DNA of 34,970 bases from JAAFHS01 sp046049665 (GTDB lineage: Bacteria; Pseudomonadota; Alphaproteobacteria; Rhodobacterales; Rhodobacteraceae). Both the position numbers and the translations under genes were made by a program. The DNA is taken from NCBI GenBank assembly GCA_046049665.1, contig JBJOQW010000154.1, positions 1 through 34,970 on the forward strand, in the 5' to 3' direction. Below, one piece after another: positions 1-7,798 of this stretch. Positions within the stretch are counted from its first letter, which is position 1, and every line of letters begins with the position of its first letter. Below the pieces are notes generated by a model. The model was not told where the DNA came from and ran no database searches. It saw only the letters and a list, made by a program, of their open reading frames with translations.

Positions 1-561
1 GGCCAGCGTCATGCCCATATCCCAGCCAGCCCATGCGGCCAGCAGCATGGCGGCGATGAAGATCAGGTTCATCAGCACGGGCACAAAGCCTGCCTCGGTG
101 AACCGCCCATGGGCGTTCAGCACCCCGGACAGCAAGGCGACAAGACTGATGAAAAGCAGGTAGCAAAACCCGATGCGGCCATAAGTGACAGCCAGATCAA
201 ACCGCGCGTCACCCACAAACCCGCTGGCCATGGCCCAGACCAACCACGGCATGGCCAGCGTGCCTATAACGGATACCACCAGCAACAGCGCGGTCATGCC
301 GCTGAAGGCGGATTTCGCAAAGCCCTGCGGGTCTTCGCCGCCTTCCAGCTTTTTGGCAAACATCGGCACAAAGGCCATGTTGAATGCGCCCTCGGCAAAA
401 AACCGGCGGAACATGTTGGGCAGAGAGAACGCCACGTTGAAAGCGTCGGCCACAGGCCCCGCGCCCAGATAGGCGGCCATCATCATGTCCCGCGCAAAGC
501 CCGCGCCGCGAGAAAGCAGCGTCCAGCCGCCCAACGTAATCACATTCCGTATCAGTGCCAT
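1..561 (-). CDS. murJ: MurJ lipid II flippase (N-terminal part, cut by window start)
   Basis: Integral membrane protein that flips lipid II across the inner membrane for peptidoglycan synthesis (MviN/MurJ, MOP exporter superfamily). The 187 codons visible run unbroken from an ATG at 561 to the window edge, so the C-terminal two thirds are missing. The start reads MALIRNVITLGGWTLLSRGAG, followed by an AYLGAGPVADAFNVAF-type stretch and RRFFAEGAFNMAFVP, which are hallmark MurJ N-terminal sequences (Arg-rich segment after the first helix, then FFAEGAF). Several hydrophobic segments follow. The ATG lies one base after the glnD stop, so the two genes are probably co-transcribed and coupled; glnD next to murJ is a familiar alphaproteobacterial arrangement. 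Confidence 0.93.
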   Translation of the reverse strand, partial: MALIRNVITLGGWTLLSRGAGFARDMMMAAYLGAGPVADAFNVAFSLPNMFRRFFAEGAFNMAFVPMFAKKLEGGEDPQGFAKSAFSGMTALLLVVSVIGTLAMPWLVWAMASGFVGDARFDLAVTYGRIGFCYLLFISLVALLSGVLNAHGRFTEAGFVPVLMNLIFIAAMLLAAWAGWDMGMTLA

Positions 562-562
562 G

Positions 563-3295
563 CTACCCCGCTGCGCGTTCTGCCCCATCGGCAATTGCCT
601 GTCGCAGCTTGCGCTCCAACGCCTCTTGCCGGGGTTTCTGATGCAGCTTCAGTCCGAACATGTCCTTGACGTAGAAAGTGTCAACGACTTGTGCACCATA
701 GGTCGCAATCACCGCGCTTGCGATGTAGATGTTGTTGGCGGCCAGCGTGCGCGTCAGGTCATACAGCAGACCGGGGCGATCCCGCGTATCAACTTCGATG
801 ATCGTGTAGATTTCCGATCCTTCATTGTCGAAGGTGATATGCGTGGGAAAGCGGAACTCGCGTTCGCGTTTCTTGATCTTGTCGCGGTCCTTCAGCGCAT
901 CCCGCGCGATCACCTCGCCTTTCAGCGTCTTTTCGATCATCCCGCGCAGCCGGGGCAGGCGCGACAGCTCATAGGGTTTGCCTTCGGTATCCTGCACCCA
1001 GAAGACTGCCGTGGCATAGCCATCCTTTGACGTGTAGGTGCGCGCGTCCACAACGTTCGCGCCCACCAGTGCCAGCGCGCCCGCAAGGCGCGAAAAGATG
1101 CCGGGGTGATCGACAAGGGCAAAGCAGGCGCGGGTGGCATCGCGGTCAAGATCCGGGTGCAGGTCCATGCGGATTTCGTTGTCGGGCAGACCCGTCAGCA
1201 GGCGGGCAAAAACCGCGTGGGTCGCGGTAGAGAGGCCCCGCCAATAAGGTGCGTAGTGGCGTTTGGTTTCAACGGACAGGGCTTTGGCATCCCAACCAGC
1301 AAGTGCCTTGCGCAGGGCGGCATGGGCCTCATCCTCGCGATTCTCGCGGTTGATGCTTTCAAGTCCGCCTTCCAGGGCCGCGGCCGTATCGCGGTACAGC
1401 TGGCGCAGCAGCATGGCTTTCCAGTTGTTCCATGTGCCGGGGCCCACGCCGCGGATATCACAAACGGTCAGCACGCAAAGCAGATCAAGCCGCTTGCATG
1501 TTTTCACGGCCTTGGCGAAATCGCGCACCGTGCGCGGATCGCCGATATCGCGCTTTTGCGCCATGTCTGACATCAGAAGGTGATAGCGCACCAGCCATTC
1601 GACGGTTTCCACCTCTTCGGCAGTCAGGCCAAGGCGCGGGGCCACGCGGCGGGCAATTTGTGCGCCAAGGATCGAATGATCCTCGGGCCGGCCTTTACCG
1701 ATATCGTGCATCAGCAGCGCCACATACAGCACCTTGCGGTTGACGCCGTCCTTCAGGATGCCAGAAGCCACGGGCAGCTCTTCCGTCAGCTCTTCGCGTT
1801 CGATCTGTGCAAGTGTGCTGATGGTCTGGATGATGTGTTCGTCCACCGTGTAATGGTGGTAAACGTTGAACTGCATCATCGCGACGATGGGTTCGAATTC
1901 CGGAATAAAGGCGGCAAGGACGCCAAGTTCGTTCATCCGGCGCAGGGCGCGTTCGGGGTTGCCATGCTTGAGCATCAGGTCAAGAAAGATGTGCACGGCT
2001 TCCGGGTTTTGGCGCAGGTCATCATCGATCAGGTGCAGGTTGGCGGCGACAAGGCGCATGATGTTGGGGTGCAGCAGATAACCGGTGCGAAGGGCTTCTT
2101 CAAACACGCGCAGCAGGTTCAGCGGGTTGGCCAGAAAGGCTTTGGGATCAACGGCATCAATCCGGCCCTGCACCAGCTTCAGCCCGGCGCGCACGGGTTT
2201 GTGGCGGCGCAGAAAGCCCAGCAGGCGGGCTTCGCCTTTGGCATGGCGGGCTTCAAGTTCAGTCAGGAAAATGGTCGTCAGTTCGCCCACGCGGGTGGCA
2301 TGGCGAAAGTAATCCTGCATGAAAATCTCAACACCACGGCGACCGCCAGCATCAGCATAGCCCATGCGCGTGGCGACCTCGACCTGCAGATCGAAGGTCA
2401 GCTGATCCATGGCGCGGCCGGTCACGATATGCAGATGGCAACGCACGGCCCACAGAAAATCTTCGGCGCGGGCGAAGGCATCAAACTCTTCGCGGTCAAG
2501 CAGGCCCGCACCCACAAGGCCCTCGGCTGATGGCACGCGGTGCAGGTATTTGCCGATCCAGTAGAGGGTCTGCAAATCGCGCAGGCCACCTTTGCCTTCC
2601 TTGACATTGGGTTCCAGTACATAGCGCTGCCCGCCCTGGCGTTTGTGGCGCTCGGCGCGCTCGGCCAGTTTGGCCTCGATGAACTCGGGGCCGGTGCCCT
2701 TGAACAGCTCTGACCAAAGCTTTTCATCCAGTTCAGCCGCCAGTTGCGCGTCACCAATGATGAAGCGATGCTCCAGCAGGGCGGTCCGGATGGTTGTATC
2801 TTCGCGTCCAAGGCGCAGGCAGTCTTTCACCGTGCGGCTGGCATGGCCGACCTTCAGCTTCAGGTCCCACAGCATGTACAGCATGGATTCGATGACGGAT
2901 TCAGCCCAAGGCGTCACTTTCCAGGGCGTCAGGAACAGCAAGTCGACATCGGATTGCGGTGCCATTTCGGCGCGGCCATAGCCACCAACGGCCAGCACGC
3001 TGATGCGTTCCGAATCCGTTGGGTTGGGCAGGGGGTGAAGCGTTCGTGTGGCCACCAGAAAGGCAGAGCGCACCAGCACATCCGTAAGGTTGGCCAAGTC
3101 CGAGATCAGCGGTCGGGCGGCCTTTGGCTGTTCGGCGAAGTCTGCATTCAGGCGCGCCGTGGCATTTATACGGTATGCAGCAAGGTGCCGCACGGCGATG
3201 CTGCGGGCGGCTTTCGTGTCGGTAATGCCCACCAGATCGGCGGCAATGGCCGCAAGCAGCGCGATATCGCCCATGTACGGCCCATTGGCGGTCAT
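563..3295 (-). CDS. glnD: GlnD, bifunctional PII uridylyltransferase/uridylyl-removing enzyme
   Basis: Central nitrogen sensor: it uridylylates PII proteins when glutamine is low and removes UMP when glutamine is high. The 910-aa product has the full family architecture. The nucleotidyltransferase domain carries GGYGR (104-108) and the SDVDLL metal-binding pair D116/D118. An HD domain for deuridylylation has HDIGKGRPEDHS near 530-541. Two ACT domains lie around 722-800 and 832-905 (RPGLLYDLTRTLAANNIYI), which bind glutamine. The length is normal for the family. The start is not certain: no clear Shine-Dalgarno precedes the first ATG, and Met8 is an alternative. The gene begins 32 nt downstream of the lipoprotein gene and ends one base before murJ, so all three may be one transcript. 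Confidence 0.96.
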   Translation of the reverse strand: MTANGPYMGDIALLAAIAADLVGITDTKAARSIAVRHLAAYRINATARLNADFAEQPKAARPLISDLANLTDVLVRSAFLVATRTLHPLPNPTDSERISVLAVGGYGRAEMAPQSDVDLLFLTPWKVTPWAESVIESMLYMLWDLKLKVGHASRTVKDCLRLGREDTTIRTALLEHRFIIGDAQLAAELDEKLWSELFKGTGPEFIEAKLAERAERHKRQGGQRYVLEPNVKEGKGGLRDLQTLYWIGKYLHRVPSAEGLVGAGLLDREEFDAFARAEDFLWAVRCHLHIVTGRAMDQLTFDLQVEVATRMGYADAGGRRGVEIFMQDYFRHATRVGELTTIFLTELEARHAKGEARLLGFLRRHKPVRAGLKLVQGRIDAVDPKAFLANPLNLLRVFEEALRTGYLLHPNIMRLVAANLHLIDDDLRQNPEAVHIFLDLMLKHGNPERALRRMNELGVLAAFIPEFEPIVAMMQFNVYHHYTVDEHIIQTISTLAQIEREELTEELPVASGILKDGVNRKVLYVALLMHDIGKGRPEDHSILGAQIARRVAPRLGLTAEEVETVEWLVRYHLLMSDMAQKRDIGDPRTVRDFAKAVKTCKRLDLLCVLTVCDIRGVGPGTWNNWKAMLLRQLYRDTAAALEGGLESINRENREDEAHAALRKALAGWDAKALSVETKRHYAPYWRGLSTATHAVFARLLTGLPDNEIRMDLHPDLDRDATRACFALVDHPGIFSRLAGALALVGANVVDARTYTSKDGYATAVFWVQDTEGKPYELSRLPRLRGMIEKTLKGEVIARDALKDRDKIKKREREFRFPTHITFDNEGSEIYTIIEVDTRDRPGLLYDLTRTLAANNIYIASAVIATYGAQVVDTFYVKDMFGLKLHQKPRQEALERKLRQAIADGAERAAG

Positions 3296-3327
3296 TGGCT
3301 GGCCGTGGGCTGCGATATCAGCGGTGG

Positions 3328-4503
3328 TCAGAACCCGCCCCCGCCAAAGCTGCGCGGAGCGGGGTCGACAACAACGGCACTGCCGTTCTGCACCTGCATG
3401 ACGGCAAGGCCACGTTCGTTCGTGCCATCGGCGCGGAAGCGGAAAATGCCGCTGACCCCTTCAAATCCGGCGTTCTGCGTCAGGCTTGATGTGCTGAACG
3501 CATTGGCATTGCCTTGCCGGATCAGTGCCCCGACAGCAGCAATGCCGTCATAGGCCAGCGCTGCAATCGGTTCGGGCGCCGCGCCATAGGCGGCCTGATA
3601 ACGCGAAACGAATTGCGGATAGCGCGTAGGGTCGGGCAAGGTGAACCAGCCGCCTTGCACACCGGGCAAGGACAAGACTTCGCGTGGGGTATCCCAGCGG
3701 GAAATGCCGATAAAGCGCTGCATGTCACTGCTGACGCCATTGTCGCGCAGTGTTTGCGAAATCAGCGGCAAGGCCCCAACAGGTGTAGCGGTCAGGAAAA
3801 CGGCATTGGCGCCCGAATTTCGCACCCGGTCGGCAATGCCGGGGCCTGCAGTCGCAATGCCATTCTGCGAAAGCTCATAGCTGAACACACCTGCCAGCGT
3901 TCCACCGGCGCGGCCGATTGCAGCCTCCATCGCGGCCCGGCCTGCGTTGCCTGCCACATCCTGATCATGAACGATTGCAATGCGTGGTGCACCGTTGCGC
4001 ACGGCGTAATTGGCAAGCCGCGCAGCGATATTGGGGTAGGTCGTGCCAAGCACGAAAACATTTCCACCCGCGATATCGGCATTGTTCGAAAACGACAGAA
4101 CGTTCACGCCAGTGGCAGCAACCGCATTGCCCGCAGCGTTCGCCTCGATCCCGTTCAACGGGCCAAGAATGATGGCGGCCCCCTCGTTCACAGCCTTGAT
4201 GGCCATGTTCGCGGCCTGAGTGGGGTCGCCGGCCGTGTTGTAAACCCGCAGGTCTACCTGCGCACCCGACAGATCGGAAATGGCCAGACGGGCTGCGTTC
4301 ACAAGGTTGCGCGCCAACAGTTCGTCTTGCGCCGAGCCTGACCCGGCAGGCACAAGCAGGGCCACGGGCACAGGTGCCGAGGTATCAACACGCGGGCCAG
4401 AGCCGCCTCCCGCAGGGACGCATGCGGCCAGGCCGACAAGCGCGAACATAACCAAAGCAAAAGTGCCCAGCGACTTGCAGGCCCGGACCAAAACGGACAA
4501 CAT
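3328..4503 (-). CDS. Penicillin-binding protein activator, LpoA-like lipoprotein
   Basis: Predicted outer-membrane-type lipoprotein of the LppC/LpoA family, which in enterobacteria activates PBP1A. I chose the ATG at 4503, giving 391 aa, because it gives a signal peptide ending in the lipobox LVGLAAC and has GGGG about 8 nt upstream; the reading frame continues much further upstream but that part is non-coding-like. After the Cys comes a Gly/Ser/Pro linker and then a periplasmic binding-protein fold (PVPVALLVPAGS, AAIILGPLNG, TGVNVLSFSNN, ALAYDGIAAVGALIR). The gene is divergent from rsmI-yraN, the same neighbourhood as E. coli lpoA(yraM)-rsmI(yraL)-yraN, which supports the call. Whether it really activates a PBP here is inference. 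Confidence 0.85.
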   Translation of the reverse strand: MLSVLVRACKSLGTFALVMFALVGLAACVPAGGGSGPRVDTSAPVPVALLVPAGSGSAQDELLARNLVNAARLAISDLSGAQVDLRVYNTAGDPTQAANMAIKAVNEGAAIILGPLNGIEANAAGNAVAATGVNVLSFSNNADIAGGNVFVLGTTYPNIAARLANYAVRNGAPRIAIVHDQDVAGNAGRAAMEAAIGRAGGTLAGVFSYELSQNGIATAGPGIADRVRNSGANAVFLTATPVGALPLISQTLRDNGVSSDMQRFIGISRWDTPREVLSLPGVQGGWFTLPDPTRYPQFVSRYQAAYGAAPEPIAALAYDGIAAVGALIRQGNANAFSTSSLTQNAGFEGVSGIFRFRADGTNERGLAVMQVQNGSAVVVDPAPRSFGGGGF

Positions 4504-4542
4504 GCGAATACCCCATAACGATGCGATCAGCAGATAAAGAAC

Positions 4543-4570
4543 CCTATAGCGCAAGCACACGCATTGTAAA
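4543..4570 (-). promoter_or_regulatory. Candidate sigma-70-type promoter for the LpoA-like gene
   Basis: In the 84-bp divergent gap the minus strand carries TTTACA (4570-4565) and TATAGG (4548-4543) separated by 16 nt. This would start transcription about 30 nt upstream of the lipoprotein ATG. Only moderate similarity to the consensus; no second clear promoter was found for rsmI in the same gap. Confidence 0.35.
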
Positions 4571-4587
4571 CTTGTCAGGAGCCTGAA

Positions 4588-5478
4588 TTGGCGGCCATCA
4601 GCACCACGCCACCGCCATTTTCCGCTCAGACGCGGGCCGTGGCCCCTGGACTTCACTTTGTGGCCACCCCGATTGGTGCTGCCCGCGACATCACCTTGCG
4701 CGCATTGGATGTGTTGGCCGGCGCGGATGTTCTGGCTGCCGAAGATACCCGCACGTTGCGCCATCTGATGGAAATTCACGGCATTGCTTTGGCGGGGCGC
4801 CCGCTGCTGGCCTTTCATGAACATAACTGGGAGGCCGTGCGCCCGAAGTTGCTGCAGGCTTTGGCTGCGGGCAAATCGGTGGCCTATGCGTCCGAGGCCG
4901 GGACGCCGCTGGTCGCGGACCCCGGATATCAACTGGCCAATGCCGCCATAGCGGCAGGTGCAACGGTTCTTGCGGCGCCGGGTGCCTCTGCGGTGCTGTG
5001 TGCGCTGATGGTTGCAGGTCTGCCGACAGACCGGTTTTTGTTTGCCGGATTTCCCCCTGCAACCGAAAAGGCAAGGGCCACGTTTCTGGCAGAGCTTGCC
5101 CCGTATCAGGCCACGATCATCCTGTACGAATCGCCCAAGCGCATTCACCGGCTGTTAACCGCGCTGCAGGTATCACATGGTGGTGACAGGCGGGCCGTGC
5201 TGTGCCGCGAGCTGACAAAACGCTTTGAAGAGGTGTTGCGTGGCACTGTTGATGACATTGTCGCAGCCATTGCAGAGCGTGACATCAAGGGGGAAATCGT
5301 GCTGCTGCTCGACCGTGCTCCGGCAAAGGCGGCATCCGCTTTGACCCTTGCTGATGCCCTGCGCACAGCGCTGCAACATATGACGCTGAAAGACGCCGCC
5401 GCTGCTGTTGCTGCAGATTTTGGCGTTTCGCGCCGCGAGGCCTATCAGATCGGCCTGTCTTTGGATGATGCGCAATGA
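4588..5478 (+). CDS. rsmI: RsmI, 16S rRNA (cytidine(1402)-2'-O)-methyltransferase
   Basis: SAM-dependent tetrapyrrole-methylase-fold enzyme that 2'-O-methylates C1402 of 16S rRNA in the decoding centre. The 296-aa product has LHFVATPIGAARDITLRAL, AEDTR, and the SAM loop SEAGTPLVADPG (102-113), and later ILYESPKR and ELTKRFEEVLRGT. The SAM loop has Glu where most family members have Asp (SDAGTP); this is conservative. The start is a TTG, chosen because AGGAG lies 6 nt upstream (4577-4581) and it gives a normal family length. Its end overlaps yraN by 4 nt (ATGA), so the two are translationally coupled. It is divergent from the LpoA-like gene, a conserved pairing. Confidence 0.95.
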   Translation: MAAISTTPPPFSAQTRAVAPGLHFVATPIGAARDITLRALDVLAGADVLAAEDTRTLRHLMEIHGIALAGRPLLAFHEHNWEAVRPKLLQALAAGKSVAYASEAGTPLVADPGYQLANAAIAAGATVLAAPGASAVLCALMVAGLPTDRFLFAGFPPATEKARATFLAELAPYQATIILYESPKRIHRLLTALQVSHGGDRRAVLCRELTKRFEEVLRGTVDDIVAAIAERDIKGEIVLLLDRAPAKAASALTLADALRTALQHMTLKDAAAAVAADFGVSRREAYQIGLSLDDAQ

Positions 5479-5828
5479 CAGGTGCGGTATCCTATCACGC
5501 AGGCCTTGCCGCCGAAGATGCAGTGGCCCGCCATTACACGCAAATCGGTTGCGAGGTGGCGGCGCGGCGTTGGCGTGGCGCGGCAGGTGAGATTGATCTG
5601 ATTGCGCGTTGCGGGGCGATGGTCATCTTCATCGAGGTCAAGCATAGCCATAGCCATGCTGCTGCGGCCTTGCATCTGCGCCCAGGCCAGTTTGCGCGGA
5701 TCAGCCTTGCCGCCGAAGAATTCGTAGGGGCTGAGCCCGGAGGCAGCCTGACTGAAATGCGCTTTGACGTAGCGCTGGTCGATGGCCAAGGTGTGATCGA
5801 GATTCTGGAAAACGCTTACGCAGCCTGA
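5475..5828 (+). CDS. yraN: UPF0102 (YraN) family endonuclease-like protein
   Basis: Small 117-aa protein of the UPF0102/YraN family, which has a restriction-endonuclease-like fold and no firmly established role. Family marks are the N-terminal AEDAVARHY helix, GEIDLIA and VIFIEVKHS, which supply the acidic and Lys residues of the nuclease-type core (E-x-D ... E-V-K). After EVK the protein has a short His/Ser-rich stretch (HSHSHAAAA) where many relatives have R-x-R. It starts inside the last codons of rsmI with a 4-nt overlap, as is common in this family's genomic setting. Function is assigned by family only. Confidence 0.9.
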   Translation: MTGAVSYHAGLAAEDAVARHYTQIGCEVAARRWRGAAGEIDLIARCGAMVIFIEVKHSHSHAAAALHLRPGQFARISLAAEEFVGAEPGGSLTEMRFDVALVDGQGVIEILENAYAA

Positions 5829-5884
5829 TTGCAACCGGCGGCAGCTTGGGCCATGCAGGGTTCCGGATCAGCAGGAGCGTGCAG

Positions 5885-6829
5885 ATGGCCTTGAAGATTG
5901 CTTTTCAGATGGACCCGATCGGATCTGTCAACATCAACGCCGACAGCAGTTTTCGCATTGCCTATGAGGCGCAGGTGCGTGGGCATGAACTGTTCTATTA
6001 CACCCCTGACAAACTGGCCTTCGTCGAAGGCCGCGTTCTGGCGCGTGGCTTTCCCATCACGCTGCGCCGTGAGGTGGGCAATCATGTGACCTATGGCCCC
6101 GAGACCGAGGTCGATCTGGCCGATTTTGATGTGGTCTGGCTGCGGCAGGACCCGCCGTTTGATATGGGCTATATCACGACAACGCATATTCTGGACATGA
6201 TCCACCCCAAGACACTGGTGGTGAACGATCCGTTCTGGGTGCGCAACTTCCCGGAAAAGCTGCTGGTGCTGCGGTTTCCGGATCTGACACCGCCTACGGC
6301 CATCGCGCGCGATCTGGCGACGATCCGGGCGTTCAAGGCGCGGCACGGGGATATCATCCTGAAGCCGCTTTACGGCAACGGCGGGGCAGGGGTGTTTCGC
6401 CTTGGGCCGGATGACCGTAACCTTGCCAGCCTGCACGAGCTTTTTACAGGCATCAACCGCGAGCCACTGATCGTGCAGAAATTCCTGCCGGATGTGGCGA
6501 AAGGCGACAAGCGGGTGATTCTGGTCAATGGCGAGCCTGTGGGCGCGATAAACCGGGTGCCGCAGGCGGGTGAGACGCGGTCAAACATGCATGTGGGCGG
6601 GCGACCCGAGAAGGTGGGTCTGACGGCGCGTGATCTGGAAATTTGCGCGGCGATCGGGCCAACGCTGCGCGATCATGGGCAGGTGTTTGTGGGGATCGAC
6701 GTGATTGGCGATTGGCTGACCGAAATCAATGTGACCTCACCCACCGGCATTCAGGAACTGGAGCGGTTTGACGGCACGAACACCGCCGCCCGCATCTGGG
6801 AAGTGATCGAGGCCAAGCGCGCAGCATGA
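5885..6829 (+). CDS. gshB: Glutathione synthetase
   Basis: ATP-grasp ligase that joins gamma-glutamylcysteine and glycine to make glutathione in the cytoplasm. I use the ATG at 5885 rather than an upstream one because AGGAG sits 7 nt before it (5873-5877) and it yields 314 aa, the usual size. The N-terminus MALKIAFQMDPIGSVNI is typical, followed by VVWLRQDPPFDMGY, ILKPLYGNGGAGVFR (glycine-rich ATP loop), RVILVNGEPVGAINR, and GQVFVGIDVIGDWLTEINVTSPTGIQEL near the C-terminus, which holds the Mg-binding Asp/Glu/Asn residues. The stop overlaps the hydrolase start by 4 nt. Confidence 0.97.
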   Translation: MALKIAFQMDPIGSVNINADSSFRIAYEAQVRGHELFYYTPDKLAFVEGRVLARGFPITLRREVGNHVTYGPETEVDLADFDVVWLRQDPPFDMGYITTTHILDMIHPKTLVVNDPFWVRNFPEKLLVLRFPDLTPPTAIARDLATIRAFKARHGDIILKPLYGNGGAGVFRLGPDDRNLASLHELFTGINREPLIVQKFLPDVAKGDKRVILVNGEPVGAINRVPQAGETRSNMHVGGRPEKVGLTARDLEICAAIGPTLRDHGQVFVGIDVIGDWLTEINVTSPTGIQELERFDGTNTAARIWEVIEAKRAA

Positions 6830-7728
6830 GCCTGCGGCTGACCCTGCTGAACGCGTTTTTCCGTCTGGTGGCCAAGCCGCGCCTGCGCCGCACCACCGAT
6901 CCGGCACGGGCGCGGCGTGATTTTGCACTGGCGGCGCGGCTGTTTCTTGCAGGCGGCAGGCCAGCCGCACGCGTGGGCACCAAGCCCGTGATGGTGCGCC
7001 ATGATCCACCTTCAGGCCCGACCGAACAGTGCATTCTGTATTTTCATGGCGGCGGCTACATCGTGGGATCCCCCGACACGCATCGCGCAGTGGCCCACAG
7101 GCTTGCGCAGGACAGCGGGTTTTCGGTTTGGCTGCCGGATTACCGGCTGGCGCCGGAGCATCCGTTCCCTGCCGCCTGGGATGACGCCGAAGCGGCATGG
7201 GCGGCGCTGATGGCTATGGGTCGAAAGCCGGGTGATATCGTGCTGGCGGGCGAAAGTGCCGGGGGAGGGTTGGCCTTTGCGCTGCTGGCGCGGCTGTGTG
7301 CGGCGGGCACGCCATCTGCCGGATTGGTGGCCTTTTCGCCTTGGGTTGACCTGACTGGCAAAAGCGCTTCGCTGACCGCCAACGCATCACGAGATCCGCT
7401 TTTGCCAGCCGAAGCCTTCGGTCTGCTGACCCAACATGTGCTGGCGGGCCATTCGCCTGAAGATGCGCGTGCCTCACCGCTTTTCGCAGCTTTTCCAGGC
7501 TGTCCGCCGGTGTTGTTGCAATGTGCAGATACGGAAATCCTGCGCGATGATACGGTCAGGTTAGCCAGCGTGTTGCGCGGCACTGGGGCAAGCGTGACGC
7601 TGCAGATGTCAGCAGACACCCCCCACGGCTGGCAACTGATGGTAGGCCGTCTGCCCGAAGCGGACGCGGCCGTGCAAGGTGCCGGCATTTTTGTGCGCGC
7701 GCTTTTCGGTACCGCTCATCAAGCCTGA
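6826..7728 (+). CDS. Alpha/beta hydrolase, hormone-sensitive-lipase (HSL) type
   Basis: Probable esterase of the HSL/family IV group. The 300-aa sequence has the oxyanion motif HGGGY (74-78), the nucleophile elbow GESAG (Ser144) and candidate acid and base residues D235 (CADTEILRDD) and H267 (TPHGWQ). DYRLAPEHPFPAA is the classic block in this family. Substrate unknown. It is coupled to gshB by a 4-nt overlap, which suggests a shared transcript but not a shared pathway. The last six codons and the stop lie in the left arm of a 31-bp perfect inverted repeat, so the C-terminal residues TAHQA are encoded by the hairpin. Confidence 0.9.
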   Translation: MSLRLTLLNAFFRLVAKPRLRRTTDPARARRDFALAARLFLAGGRPAARVGTKPVMVRHDPPSGPTEQCILYFHGGGYIVGSPDTHRAVAHRLAQDSGFSVWLPDYRLAPEHPFPAAWDDAEAAWAALMAMGRKPGDIVLAGESAGGGLAFALLARLCAAGTPSAGLVAFSPWVDLTGKSASLTANASRDPLLPAEAFGLLTQHVLAGHSPEDARASPLFAAFPGCPPVLLQCADTEILRDDTVRLASVLRGTGASVTLQMSADTPHGWQLMVGRLPEADAAVQGAGIFVRALFGTAHQA

Positions 7729-7781
7729 CAGCTTTCTTCGCTGGGTTGTCGCGAAGAAAGCTGTCAGGCTTGATGAGCGGT
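7711..7781. terminator. 31-bp perfect hairpin between convergent genes (probable bidirectional terminator)
   Basis: Positions 7711-7741 pair perfectly with 7751-7781, leaving a 9-nt loop (7742-7750). The left arm contains the end and stop codon of the hydrolase gene; the right arm ends 18 nt before the comM stop. There is no T-run on either side, so termination would depend on the stem or on Rho/RNase handling of the 3' ends. The stem is much longer than an ordinary intrinsic terminator. Confidence 0.7.
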
Positions 7782-7798
7782 TGCAGGGGGCCACCGGT

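Noticed and set aside
1580..2530. Open frame of 316 codons on the plus strand inside glnD
   Set aside because: Composition is typical of an antisense frame and glnD is intact on the other strand.
4504..5148. Upstream extension of the LpoA-like lipoprotein frame
   Set aside because: It runs antisense through rsmI; the ATG at 4503 gives a proper signal peptide and lipobox.
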